A stretch of 64,000 bases of DNA from Brachyspira hampsonii. Its GTDB lineage: Bacteria > Spirochaetota > Brachyspiria > Brachyspirales > Brachyspiraceae. Both the position numbers and the translations under genes were made by a program. Location of the stretch: NCBI RefSeq assembly GCF_001746205.1, contig NZ_MDCO01000006.1:248001-312000 (forward strand). Reading direction: 5' to 3'. Shown in pieces: positions 9,461-18,682 of this stretch. Within the stretch, counting starts at the first letter, position 1. Each line of letters opens with the position of its first letter. A model generated the notes under the pieces. It ran no database searches and had not been told where the DNA came from. It saw only the letters and a list, made by a program, of their open reading frames with translations.

Positions 9461-10834
9461 TCAATCTTTCATTATAGTAGAATTAGGATCTTTAAGATAA
9501 TCACGAGTAAGTTTAGCTATTTTGGGTGATAGTATAAGAAGCCCGATAAGATTAGGTATAGCCATAAGACCATTTAAAGTATCGGCTATAGCCCATATCA
9601 AGTCTAATTGACTTACAGCACCAATTATACCTATAATTAAGAATATTACTCTGTATGAATATGAAGCTATTTTATTTCTTTTTGTAAGATATCCTAAAGC
9701 AACAACACCATAATGAGACCAACCCACAAATGTAGAAAAAGCAAATAATACTAAAGATATTGTAAGTATTACAGAGCCAGCATATCCTAAATTATCTCCG
9801 AATGAAAAAGAGATAAGTTCAGCACCATTTAATTTAGTTCCCTGATTGGCTTCTAAGAATATTATAGCTATAAGCCCTGTTAAAGTACATACAAAGAAAG
9901 TATCTATAAGCACTTCAAATATTCCCCATAAACCCTGCTCTATAGGATTTTTTGAATTGCTAGCCCCATGAGCCATTGGAGCAGTACCTAAACCAGCCTC
10001 ATTAGAAAATACTCCCCTTGCAAATCCAAATTTCATACCCATCATTATAGTATATCCCATAAATCCGGCTCCTACCTGTTTTAATGAAAAAGCCTCTTGA
10101 AATACTCTCTGAAATGCATGAGGTATTTTATCTGCATTCATAATTAATATAATGATACCTGAAATGATATATATAACGCACATAAAAGGGACTAATTTTT
10201 CAGTAACAGTAGCTATTCTTCTTATTCCGCCTATAATAATAACAGCGGTTAAAATTACAACAACTATTCCTGTAACTATATGCGGAATTCCAAAATTCTG
10301 ATAAATAACCCCCGCCATAGCATTAGTCTGAGTCATATTTCCAGCCCCAAAACATGCTAAAGCAGCAAAAGCAGCAAATATACTTCCAAGCCAAGGCATA
10401 TTAGCTCCTTTGGATATATAATACATAGGACCGCCATGATGATGACCTAAATCATCTTTTATTCTATAGTGAACAGCTAAAATAACCTCTGAATATTTAG
10501 TAACCATACCAAAAAAAGCAGCAAACCACATCCAAAATAAAGCCCCAGGTCCTCCTGCCACTATTGCAGTAGTAACACCAGCAATATTTCCTGTACCTAC
10601 AGTGCTGGCTAATGCTGTGCTTACCGCTTGAAAAGGAGTAATATTATCATCTAAATCATTTTTTTTTGCTAATGCTCCGAATGTATGCTTAATCCATAAA
10701 GGTATTTTTGTTATTTGTATAAAACCTGTTATTATGCTTAAATATATTCCTGTGCCTACTAATAATGTAAGCATTATTGGTCCCCATACAAAGCTATTAA
10801 CAACATTATTTATTTTAGCTATCATTTCTATCAT
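9461..10834 (-). CDS. sodium:alanine symporter, AGCS family
   Basis: This is an inner-membrane Na+-coupled amino-acid carrier of the AGCS/AlsT/DagA family, 457 aa, with about ten hydrophobic helices. Family signatures are visible, including FQAVSTALASTVGTGNIAGV, FWMWFAAFFGMVTKYSEV and FSNEAGLGTAPMAH. The start ATG at 10834 follows GAGGAGT at good spacing. It lies 36 bp downstream of the alanine racemase gene on the same strand, so the two probably form an operon that imports alanine and interconverts its enantiomers for peptidoglycan or carbon use. Substrate preference within the family (alanine or glycine) is inferred. Confidence 0.93.
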   Translation of the reverse strand: MIEMIAKINNVVNSFVWGPIMLTLLVGTGIYLSIITGFIQITKIPLWIKHTFGALAKKNDLDDNITPFQAVSTALASTVGTGNIAGVTTAIVAGGPGALFWMWFAAFFGMVTKYSEVILAVHYRIKDDLGHHHGGPMYYISKGANMPWLGSIFAAFAALACFGAGNMTQTNAMAGVIYQNFGIPHIVTGIVVVILTAVIIIGGIRRIATVTEKLVPFMCVIYIISGIIILIMNADKIPHAFQRVFQEAFSLKQVGAGFMGYTIMMGMKFGFARGVFSNEAGLGTAPMAHGASNSKNPIEQGLWGIFEVLIDTFFVCTLTGLIAIIFLEANQGTKLNGAELISFSFGDNLGYAGSVILTISLVLFAFSTFVGWSHYGVVALGYLTKRNKIASYSYRVIFLIIGIIGAVSQLDLIWAIADTLNGLMAIPNLIGLLILSPKIAKLTRDYLKDPNSTIMKD

Positions 10835-10870
10835 ATAATGTACTCCTCAATGTTATGTGCTTTTTATAAA

Positions 10871-11974
10871 CTAATTATTATTTATATAAACTCTTTTTAC
10901 TCTTTCACCTATATTTACAAGTATTTCATGACTTATAGTATCTATTCTTGATGCCAAAGCATCAGCATTAAGTTTTTTATCATTTCCAAATATCAAGACC
11001 TCATCACCTGTTTTTATATTGTCATTTCCTATTTCAGCAATAATAGAATCCATGCATACTCTTCCTCGTAAAGGATAATATTTACCATTAATTTTTACTT
11101 CCCAATTATTTGATAATTTTCTTGGTATTCCGTCAGCGTATCCTATTGGTATTACAGCAACTCTTGTATCCTTACTAGCAGTCCAGGTCATTCCATAAGA
11201 AATGCTTTCTCCTTTTTTTATATTTCTAACCAAAACAACATACGATTTTAAATTTAATATAGGCTTAATACCTAAAATATTATCATTATATCCATACAAT
11301 ATTATTCCAGCCCTAACCATGTCAAAATATGTATTCTTATATGAAATTATAGCTGCTGAATTAGAAGTATGAGCATTTTTTATTTCTATACCATTTTCTT
11401 TAAGATTATTTAATACCTCATGAAAAATTTTTATCTGTTTATTAGTAAAATTAACAGAGTAATCATCATTCATATCAGAAGCGGCATAATGAGTATTAAT
11501 ACCTTCTATATTCAGAGTGTCATAAGATAATACTTTTTTTGCTAAAGGTACAACTTCTTCAGGTTTGGCTCCCATTCTGTTTAATCCTGTATCAACTTTT
11601 ATATATAAATTTAAGCTTCCGCCATTCTTTTTTAAAAATCTATCATAATATTCTAAACATTCATCATTACTTATAATAGGACTTAAATTATATTTGCATA
11701 CCAAATCAGACTCATCTTTAAAATGCTGAAACAGAACTAATATAGGAAGTTTAACACCAGCTTCTCTTATTTTTATTCCCTCTTCAACATTGGCAACCCC
11801 TAAAGCATCAGCTCCAAATTGCTCAGATGCCTTAGATATTTCTATTAAACCATGCCCATAAGCATTTGCTTTAACAATATTAAGAAGTTTAACATTATTT
11901 ATGATGGATCTTATAATCTGCATATTCTTCTTAAAAATGGATAAATCAATTTCAGCAATAGTATAATTTGACAT
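10871..11974 (-). CDS. alr: alanine racemase
   Basis: Alanine racemase is a cytoplasmic PLP enzyme interconverting L- and D-alanine for peptidoglycan synthesis. At 367 aa it is full length. The PLP-binding lysine lies in VKANAYGHG near residue 35, and the catalytic tyrosine in SISYGMTW near residue 260. The C-terminal beta domain carries RVCMDSIIAEIG. It is first in a minus-strand pair with an alanine carrier 36 bp downstream. An AGGTTAAG sequence precedes the ATG as a modest ribosome binding site. Confidence 0.96.
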   Translation of the reverse strand: MSNYTIAEIDLSIFKKNMQIIRSIINNVKLLNIVKANAYGHGLIEISKASEQFGADALGVANVEEGIKIREAGVKLPILVLFQHFKDESDLVCKYNLSPIISNDECLEYYDRFLKKNGGSLNLYIKVDTGLNRMGAKPEEVVPLAKKVLSYDTLNIEGINTHYAASDMNDDYSVNFTNKQIKIFHEVLNNLKENGIEIKNAHTSNSAAIISYKNTYFDMVRAGIILYGYNDNILGIKPILNLKSYVVLVRNIKKGESISYGMTWTASKDTRVAVIPIGYADGIPRKLSNNWEVKINGKYYPLRGRVCMDSIIAEIGNDNIKTGDEVLIFGNDKKLNADALASRIDTISHEILVNIGERVKRVYINNN

Positions 11975-12049
11975 AATCTTAACCTACTTATTTTTAATAA
12001 TTAAAACTTTATTATTATCAAACTTATAATTGTTAATAAAGTCAAAAAT

Positions 12050-12090
12050 ATAAAAAATGAGATATTATATTATAGATATAATATCTCATT
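12050..12090 (-). terminator. intrinsic terminator after the second chemoreceptor gene
   Basis: A perfect 15-bp stem (12056-12070 with 12076-12090) and 5-nt loop is followed on the minus strand by a T-run (complement of 12052-12057). It starts about 20 bp past the receptor stop and isolates it from alr. Confidence 0.85.
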
Positions 12091-12111
12091 ATTAAAAGCC
12101 GCAATATTCAT

Positions 12112-14988
12112 TTACATATTAAACATTTCCGGATTTTTAAAGTCTTCTTTAAGCATCTCTAATACATCATCATCTTTTTTAAATTCATCATTTTCATTCT
12201 TGAACTCTTCCTCAAGACTTCTAAGTTCCATATCCATTCTTTCATCTACAGTATAATTTTCCGGATTCTTATTAACATTTTCATTTTTATCTTCTTTTAT
12301 ATCATCAGCATTTGTAATAAATTTACTCATAAGCTCATTAAATTTGACAAATATTTCATTTAATTTATTTGTAGCAGTATAGAATTCTTTATTACCTTCA
12401 ACAGTTTTTACAGAAAGTTCATTCAAGAAACTCATAGCATGCATAACTTCTTTAGCACCTGAGCTATTAGCTTCAATTATATCAGAAACTTCTCTAGTAA
12501 TCTGGTCAAGTAAAGTAATTTGACTATCAACCACATCACCGCTGTTCATCTGTTCTTTTACGCTGTCTTTAACTCCTGTAGTAATATTATTCAAGTGTCT
12601 TATAGTTTCAAGTATATCTCTTCCTCCGACCTCTAATTCACTGTTTGCGGTATTAATTTCAGAAACAACTCTTGCAGTATTTTCTGACATATCAAGTATA
12701 TTATCAAGAGACTTACCGCTGTTGCTTGCAAGTTCTACTGTTTCTTCTATTCTCTTAGTAATAGCTTTAATGATGTTTGTAATAGATTTTGTATTGTCTG
12801 CAGTATGTTCTGCCAAAGATCTTATTTCATCGGCAACTACAGAGAAACCTCTTCCTTGTTCTCCGGCATGTGCTGCCTCAATAGCTGCGTTCATAGCGAG
12901 AAGGTTAGTCTGTTCTGCGATACCCTGAATAACGTTAACTATCTCTTTAATTTGATCTGAACTTTCTTCAATACCTCTAACAGCCTCAATAACTTCATCT
13001 ACAGTATCACCGCCGTCATGTGCATCTACAAGAAGTTTTTTAGAGAAACTATCTGCTTTATTAACACTTCTTGCCACAGATGTAATATTAGATATCATTT
13101 CCTCAATAGAAGCAGAAGTCTGTTCTACTGCTGATGACTGACGCTCCATATTATCATTAATCTTATAGATTGTCTGCAAAAGCTCTTCTACAGCAATAGA
13201 AGCTGATGAAAAAGCATGCTTTTGCTGATCTGTAGAACTAGTAACATTTTGTATAGAAGTAATAATATTATTAACACTTGCTACGCTTTCAGTGATGCTT
13301 GAGCTTTGATCATTTATTCTATTTGTGTTTTCATCAATAATTTTTTCTATTACTTTTATCTCTTCAAATACCCTATAACTTTCTACTTTTAAGTCTCCTA
13401 TAAGATTGTCTAAGCTAGATAAGAATAAATTAAAGTTGTAAATCAAAAGACCTATTTCATCATTATTTTTTGAAGATATTCTTTTTCTTAAATCTCCGTT
13501 TCCGCCTAGAAGCATTTTTGTAGATTTATTTGCTTTGTTTATTGAAGATAGAAGTATTTTCAAAATAATTAAATAAACACCAAAGAATAAAATAAATATA
13601 GATATAAATATATAATTAAATATTGTTAAATTCATATTAGAATCTTTTATTACAGTATTTATATCTTTATAATATAGACCAATCACTTTTAATTCTTTTA
13701 TATATGAAATTATAGCAATAGATTTTTTTCCTCCTATGTTAATAGGGTAAAATATTTCAAATGTATTATTGGCTCCGAATGATTTATCAAAATTTTCTAT
13801 ATTTCTAACAAGTTCCGGTGATGATGACAATATTGAAGATGAGTTTTCAGCTATATATCGGCTGTCATAACTAAGTATCACATCTCTTTTTACTGTTGTA
13901 TAATAAATATAATTCCATTTAGAAAGATTATAGTTATTTCTTATTACATTATTTATACCTTCCATTCCTGTTTCAGATATCAGATATCCAATATCTTTTC
14001 CGAATAATTTTAATGGAGTATAAGCAGATATATATATATTATTTCTATCATAAACATTTATATCTAAAGTTACAAAATTATCTTTTATTTCATTTTCTAA
14101 GAAATTATGAATAGCTAAGGCATCTGATGCTCTGCTGCTGTATCTGTCTGTAGTAGGATCTTTTGATATTGTTACAGAATAAGGAAGATCCGTATCTATA
14201 TATTCCTGATTTATATTAACAGAGATTGTATTATATTTATTTTTTAAAGTATTGTTTATATATCCTATTCTATCAACAATAGAGTTTTGTATATCGTCTT
14301 TTGAGATTACACTTTTATTAGAATAAATATTAAGCACTGATTCAGAATAAGTCATCATATCTGATTTTATATTATCATTAATTCTTTTTATATTATCAGA
14401 GACAGCAAGAATTTCATTTAATATTGAATTACTGTAATTTTTCAAATAAACATCTTCCTGTACAGAAACATAATTCATAAGAAAAGCTAGTATTATAGTA
14501 GAGAAAAATAAATATACTATAAGCCCTAATTTAGCTATAAGAGGTATATAAAAAGTGGATATGTTTTCATCTAATTCAAAATCTTTGGACATTATTTTAA
14601 ATAAAAACATGAATACGCATGATAATAAAACTGCATTTATAGTGGCATTGAATAGAGCCAATGTCATAGTATGTATGAATATCTTATTTATAAGAGAGTA
14701 TGTAACAATTTCTATGACGCTTCCTATTAGAGAAATAATAAAAAATATTAATATAACCCTGCTTGCCAATCTTATATCAGAATTTATTTTCCAAATTTTT
14801 AAATACTTAAATAGGAATATAAAAGATATCACAGAAAAGACTATCTTAAGCCCATAAATAGTCGGCATTTCTTTATATATAAAAAATAACGCTATATTCC
14901 AAATAACAATATCCACTAATAAATATAATGGAATACTTAAAATTTTTAGCTTTCTAATAACATGTAGTTTTATCTTTTCTGAAGCCAT
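12112..14988 (-). CDS. large methyl-accepting chemotaxis protein with multi-spanning N terminus
   Basis: This 958-aa chemoreceptor has an unusual front end. Roughly five or six hydrophobic helices fill residues 1-180, before a periplasmic sensor-like region (about 185-445), another TM (about 450-475), HAMP, and the signalling coiled coil with tip [21 protein letters not shown] charged tail of about 80 residues ends the protein. The start at 14988 (MASEKIKL) is chosen over 15003 because AGAGGA lies 7 bp before it. The first membrane block could be a separate sensing module (inference). It is monocistronic, with its own terminator. Confidence 0.92.
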   Translation of the reverse strand: MASEKIKLHVIRKLKILSIPLYLLVDIVIWNIALFFIYKEMPTIYGLKIVFSVISFIFLFKYLKIWKINSDIRLASRVILIFFIISLIGSVIEIVTYSLINKIFIHTMTLALFNATINAVLLSCVFMFLFKIMSKDFELDENISTFYIPLIAKLGLIVYLFFSTIILAFLMNYVSVQEDVYLKNYSNSILNEILAVSDNIKRINDNIKSDMMTYSESVLNIYSNKSVISKDDIQNSIVDRIGYINNTLKNKYNTISVNINQEYIDTDLPYSVTISKDPTTDRYSSRASDALAIHNFLENEIKDNFVTLDINVYDRNNIYISAYTPLKLFGKDIGYLISETGMEGINNVIRNNYNLSKWNYIYYTTVKRDVILSYDSRYIAENSSSILSSSPELVRNIENFDKSFGANNTFEIFYPINIGGKKSIAIISYIKELKVIGLYYKDINTVIKDSNMNLTIFNYIFISIFILFFGVYLIILKILLSSINKANKSTKMLLGGNGDLRKRISSKNNDEIGLLIYNFNLFLSSLDNLIGDLKVESYRVFEEIKVIEKIIDENTNRINDQSSSITESVASVNNIITSIQNVTSSTDQQKHAFSSASIAVEELLQTIYKINDNMERQSSAVEQTSASIEEMISNITSVARSVNKADSFSKKLLVDAHDGGDTVDEVIEAVRGIEESSDQIKEIVNVIQGIAEQTNLLAMNAAIEAAHAGEQGRGFSVVADEIRSLAEHTADNTKSITNIIKAITKRIEETVELASNSGKSLDNILDMSENTARVVSEINTANSELEVGGRDILETIRHLNNITTGVKDSVKEQMNSGDVVDSQITLLDQITREVSDIIEANSSGAKEVMHAMSFLNELSVKTVEGNKEFYTATNKLNEIFVKFNELMSKFITNADDIKEDKNENVNKNPENYTVDERMDMELRSLEEEFKNENDEFKKDDDVLEMLKEDFKNPEMFNM

Positions 14989-15088
14989 AATATCCTCTAT
15001 CAAATAAATGCAATTAATATAATATTATACATTATCGTTTATTTTTTATCAAAATTTATCCATAAAAAATGAAGCACATATTAAGAAA

Positions 15089-15937
15089 TTATACTCTGCC
15101 TACCTCATTAATTACTCTGCCTACTAATGTGTCATGAGTAGATATAGTTTTGGAATTTAATTCATAAGCTCTTTGAACCTCTATCATTCTAACCATCTCA
15201 TTTATAGGGTTTACATTGCTCATCTCTAAGAATCTTGATAATACTTTAGGTCTGTCAACGCCTTTTTGTGCTATATATGCAGGACCGCTTATATCTGTAT
15301 CTACCCAGAAAGATTCGCCTTCTTTTTTTAGATATCTTTCATTATCAAAACGAACTATTTTTAAAGTATCAAGTATCTCTTCATCTTCCCATTCATTATC
15401 ATTAAACTGTACAAATGTATTGCCGTCCTGATATCTTCTATTGATGCTTACTCTTCCTTCTTCATCTATATTAAAGTTATTAGTTTTTATCTGTATATAT
15501 CCGTTTTCACCCATAACTTTATAGCCATGTTTAGTTACAAGATAATGATCTTTATCTATCAAAAAACTTCCGTTTCTTGTGTATCTCTCACCATGAGGGG
15601 TTTCTACAGCGAAAAATCCTTTATCTCCCAAAGCTATATCAAGCTGATTGCCTGTTTCTCTCAATGAACCTTGTTCCCATTCTGTGAAAACTTCATTTAC
15701 TTCAACACCTGTTCCCATTCTTCCTACATAAGGTCTGACATCTGTTGAACCAAGCGGAAATATTACTACTCCGTCATCTTCTGTTCTTGCTGCCATCATC
15801 TCCGGAAAAGATTTGAAACTTACTGTATCTCTTTTAAATCCAGGTTTATCAACATTAGCCAAGTTATTAGCTACAACATCAAGTCTTGCTTGTTCGGCCA
15901 TCATGCCGCTTGCACCTGTATAAACACCTCTTACCAT
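15089..15937 (-). CDS. flgF: flagellar rod/hook-basal body protein FlgF/FlgG family (spirochaete FlhO type)
   Basis: This is a structural protein of the periplasmic flagellar rod or hook. The 282-aa sequence has the N-terminal rod motif (SGMMAEQARLDVVANNLANV), the central FlgE/F/G domain (DKGFFAVETPHGERYTRNGSF) and the C-terminal motif NPINEMVRMIEVQRAYELNSK. FlgF and FlgG are hard to separate by eye; length and the MVRGVYTGASGM start resemble spirochaete FlhO/FlgF. No second rod gene lies beside it, although the two are often paired. It follows murA by 21 bp on the same strand and is probably cotranscribed with it. Confidence 0.88.
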   Translation of the reverse strand: MVRGVYTGASGMMAEQARLDVVANNLANVDKPGFKRDTVSFKSFPEMMAARTEDDGVVIFPLGSTDVRPYVGRMGTGVEVNEVFTEWEQGSLRETGNQLDIALGDKGFFAVETPHGERYTRNGSFLIDKDHYLVTKHGYKVMGENGYIQIKTNNFNIDEEGRVSINRRYQDGNTFVQFNDNEWEDEEILDTLKIVRFDNERYLKKEGESFWVDTDISGPAYIAQKGVDRPKVLSRFLEMSNVNPINEMVRMIEVQRAYELNSKTISTHDTLVGRVINEVGRV

Positions 15938-15958
15938 CTTAATAATCCCCCTAATTTA

Positions 15959-17236
15959 TTATAATATATCGTCTTTTTCTCTTTTTGTATCTATATTAAT
16001 AGATTTTAATTTTTCTTCTAAATTTTCATAGCCTCTTTCTATATGATAAATTCTATGAACATTAGTAACACCTTCAGCTATAGCTCCGGCAGCAACCAAA
16101 GCAGCCCCCGCACGCAAATCGCTTGCCTGTACATCAGCTCCTGAAAGTTTCTTTCCGCCATTAACCACTATATCAGAAGTATTGAGTTCTATATCTGCTC
16201 CCATACGAATAAGCTCTGGAACATGGCTAAATCTGTCTGGATAAATACCCTCTATAAGTTCGCTTTTACCTTTAATTGTGCAGGCTAATGTAGTATATAT
16301 TGCCTGCAAATCTGTTGGAAAACCCGGATATGGCAAAGTTTCTACTTTAAAAGGTTTTAATTCTCTATTAGATGCATCAATCTCTATGGTTGTATCTGTA
16401 GTTTTTATATCGCAGCCTATATCTGAAAGCAAATCAAGTACAAAGCTCAAATGTTTAGGCTCTGCATTTTCTAGTTTTAATTTTCCTCTTCCAGCTGCTG
16501 CTATCGCTAAAAAAGTACCTGTTTCTATTCTGTCTGGTATAACCGTAAACTCGGCACCATGAAGATAATCTACACCTTCTATAGTAATAGTATCAGTTCC
16601 TCCTCCTGTTATTTTTGCTCCCATAGCATTAAGCAAATCAACTAAATTTACACATTCAGGCTCTTTTGCAGCATTTCGTATAATAGTAGTGCCTTTTGCT
16701 AAGGATGCCGCCATCATGACATTATCTGTTCCCAACACTGTAGGGCCGAACTTACCAGACAAATCCATATCAGCACCAATGAGATTATCTTCTACTTTAG
16801 CATCAATATATCCTGCTGTTATATCTATTTTAGCTCCTAATGCTTCCATTCCTTTTAAATGCAAATCTATTGGTCTTGGTCCGAAAGCACAGCCGCCCGG
16901 ATATGATACTCTGCAATGCTTTCGTTTGGCTAGAAGAGGCCCTAATACTATAATAGAGCCTCTCATTTTTTTTACTAGTTTATAAGGAGCTTCTTCACTT
17001 TTTCCATTATGAGATATTATTACAGTTGTATTATTCTTAAAATCAACTTTCTTTCCTAAAGGCTCTAATATATCTATAAGAACATGAACATCTACCAAAT
17101 CTGGTACATTATGAAGTATTACAGGCTCATCTGTTAGAATAGATGCCACAAGCAAAGGAAGTGATGCATTTTTTGACCCTGATACCTTTAATACGCCTCC
17201 TATATTCTTTGAACCTTCTATCACATATTTATACAT
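15959..17236 (-). CDS. murA: UDP-N-acetylglucosamine 1-carboxyvinyltransferase MurA
   Basis: MurA catalyses the first committed step of peptidoglycan synthesis, transferring enolpyruvate from PEP to UDP-GlcNAc in the cytoplasm. The 425-aa sequence shows GSKNASLPLLVASIL at the N terminus. The active-site loop is GGCAFGPRPIDLH; the loop cysteine is retained, the residue fosfomycin alkylates in this family. AAGGCGGA precedes the ATG. It is upstream of flgF in the same orientation. Confidence 0.97.
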   Translation of the reverse strand: MYKYVIEGSKNIGGVLKVSGSKNASLPLLVASILTDEPVILHNVPDLVDVHVLIDILEPLGKKVDFKNNTTVIISHNGKSEEAPYKLVKKMRGSIIVLGPLLAKRKHCRVSYPGGCAFGPRPIDLHLKGMEALGAKIDITAGYIDAKVEDNLIGADMDLSGKFGPTVLGTDNVMMAASLAKGTTIIRNAAKEPECVNLVDLLNAMGAKITGGGTDTITIEGVDYLHGAEFTVIPDRIETGTFLAIAAAGRGKLKLENAEPKHLSFVLDLLSDIGCDIKTTDTTIEIDASNRELKPFKVETLPYPGFPTDLQAIYTTLACTIKGKSELIEGIYPDRFSHVPELIRMGADIELNTSDIVVNGGKKLSGADVQASDLRAGAALVAAGAIAEGVTNVHRIYHIERGYENLEEKLKSINIDTKREKDDIL

Positions 17237-17351
17237 ATATTTTCCGCCTTTTAAAGAATAAAAATTCTGCTTTTTTTATTTTCGGTATAATGAAAAATGC
17301 CTTGATAAATTTTATCTACATATTATGTAAATATTATATATCATAATCTAA

Positions 17352-17709
17352 AACGCACGGTAAATAGGCTTAAATATATAATTTAAATTATAATTATTAA
17401 TCAATAGCATTTTTAATATCATTAACTCGTGCGGTATATTCGCATCAAATTTAAAAAAAACTTGGGTGGGTGCTTACAGATGTTATTTAAATAGCAAAAT
17501 AATATAAAGCTAAAATTTAAAATTAAAGTAATAATTCTAAAGGGCGGGGAGTGAGAAAAAATTTTTAAATTTTTGGTCTTTGTTCTAATTCCCACCCTCT
17601 AGGCTTATTATTTAATACTGAATTATAATATCTATTTTCCTTTTTATTTTTATATAATTTGTTAACGCCCGCCCAAGTTTTAATTAGATTTTGAATTTAT
17701 TTAACGCAC
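17352..17709. repeat. palindromic G/C-arm element, copy C
   Basis: A satellite AACGCACGG (17352-17360) precedes the core 17429-17709 (281 bp). The core begins GTGCGGT and ends AACGCAC (17703-17709). The arms are GGGTGGG (17464-17470), GGGCGGGG (17542-17549), CCCACCC (17591-17597) and CCCGCCC (17668-17674). The outer arms are oriented as in copies A and F but the inner pair is swapped. Confidence 0.87.
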
Positions 17710-17779
17710 TCATTATTTATTTTTAAAATATAGCAAAAATTGTATTGTTAATAGATTTATATTTTTTACTTCATTTACC

Positions 17780-18050
17780 GTGCGGTGGACAGGCTATCAA
17801 TTTAAATAAATCTAGGGTGGGTGCTGTGATTTCTAGGTTAAACAATAAAGAACTATAAAGCAAAAATAACAAAATAAATTAAAAAGCCTAGAGGGTGGGC
17901 AAATGTAATTAAATTAAAAAAACTATTTACATACCCCCTTTATCCTTAAATACTTTATTCTGCAATTTTTATTTATATTTTCTTCAATACCAATATAGAA
18001 ATATTAACGCCCGCCCAAGAGTTTATTAATTTTTTAACCTATTTCACATA
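17780..18050. repeat. palindromic G/C-arm element, copy D
   Basis: GTGCGGT (17780-17786) begins 70 bp after the end of copy C, forming a tandem pair. The arms are GGGTGGG (17815-17821), GGGTGGG (17893-17899), a shortened CCCCC (17934-17938) and CCCGCCC (18010-18016). The right end is degenerate (CACATA near 18045). Copies C and D fill almost the whole 907-bp gap between murA and the next gene. Confidence 0.84.
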
Positions 18051-18097
18051 TTAACATAATATTTTTTATAAATTTGGTTTTAATAAAAATATAATTA

Positions 18098-18106
18098 TGA
18101 TATAAT
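18098..18106 (+). promoter_or_regulatory. extended -10 promoter candidate
   Basis: TGATATAAT (TGn plus consensus TATAAT) lies 37 bp before the ATG of the small hypothetical gene. There is no convincing -35 box, which is typical of extended -10 promoters. AGGAG (18123-18127) and AGGA (18129-18132) follow. Confidence 0.5.
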
Positions 18107-18142
18107 GTTGAAATAATTTTACAGGAGCAGGAATATAATATT

Positions 18143-18544
18143 ATGACATACATTAAATTGAACAAAGAATATAAAGATGAAATAGTATATGAGACTATGC
18201 TAAAAATGGGATTCTTACATTATTTTAATACTAACTATTATTACAATAATAAAGGTATTCAATTCAAAAATGATGCTGAATATACATTTATAGGTTTATT
18301 TTTATCATTTGACAATGATATACTTACAGTTAATCATAATCATAGCTTTTTGTATTTATCAGAATTTTTAACTAAGCATAATATAACTAAATTAACAGAT
18401 ATAGAGCCTTCTTCCTTAATTGATGTAGAATATGAAGGAAAAGATCCTTATTACTGTTTTGCAAAATTAAATAATATCACACAAAAAGTTATTATTACTT
18501 TTATAGCCGAATTTGATAGAATTTATAATAGTATTGCAAAATAA
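18143..18544 (+). CDS. hypothetical protein, 133 aa
   Basis: I do not recognise this protein. It is soluble, with no signal peptide or membrane helix, and rich in Tyr, Asn and Asp. Its middle (GLFLSFDNDILTVNHNHSFL) looks like alternating beta strands. A promoter with an extended -10 box and an AGGAG-type ribosome binding site precede the ATG, supporting a real gene. It is followed after 138 bp by der on the same strand. Confidence 0.65.
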   Translation: MTYIKLNKEYKDEIVYETMLKMGFLHYFNTNYYYNNKGIQFKNDAEYTFIGLFLSFDNDILTVNHNHSFLYLSEFLTKHNITKLTDIEPSSLIDVEYEGKDPYYCFAKLNNITQKVIITFIAEFDRIYNSIAK

Positions 18545-18682
18545 ATAAGATAATAAAAAGTTATAGGGGATATTATTTTTGTCTTCATAATATATTAGAA
18601 AATAAAAATATAAAGCTCAATAGCAATATATTAAAAATTATGATATTATTAACTCTAATCATAATATAAAAGGCTTAATTAA

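Noticed and set aside
17352-18050. CRISPR array in the murA downstream repeats
   Set aside because: Units are about 280 bp, internally palindromic and only two in tandem; there are no short identical repeats with unique spacers and no cas genes.
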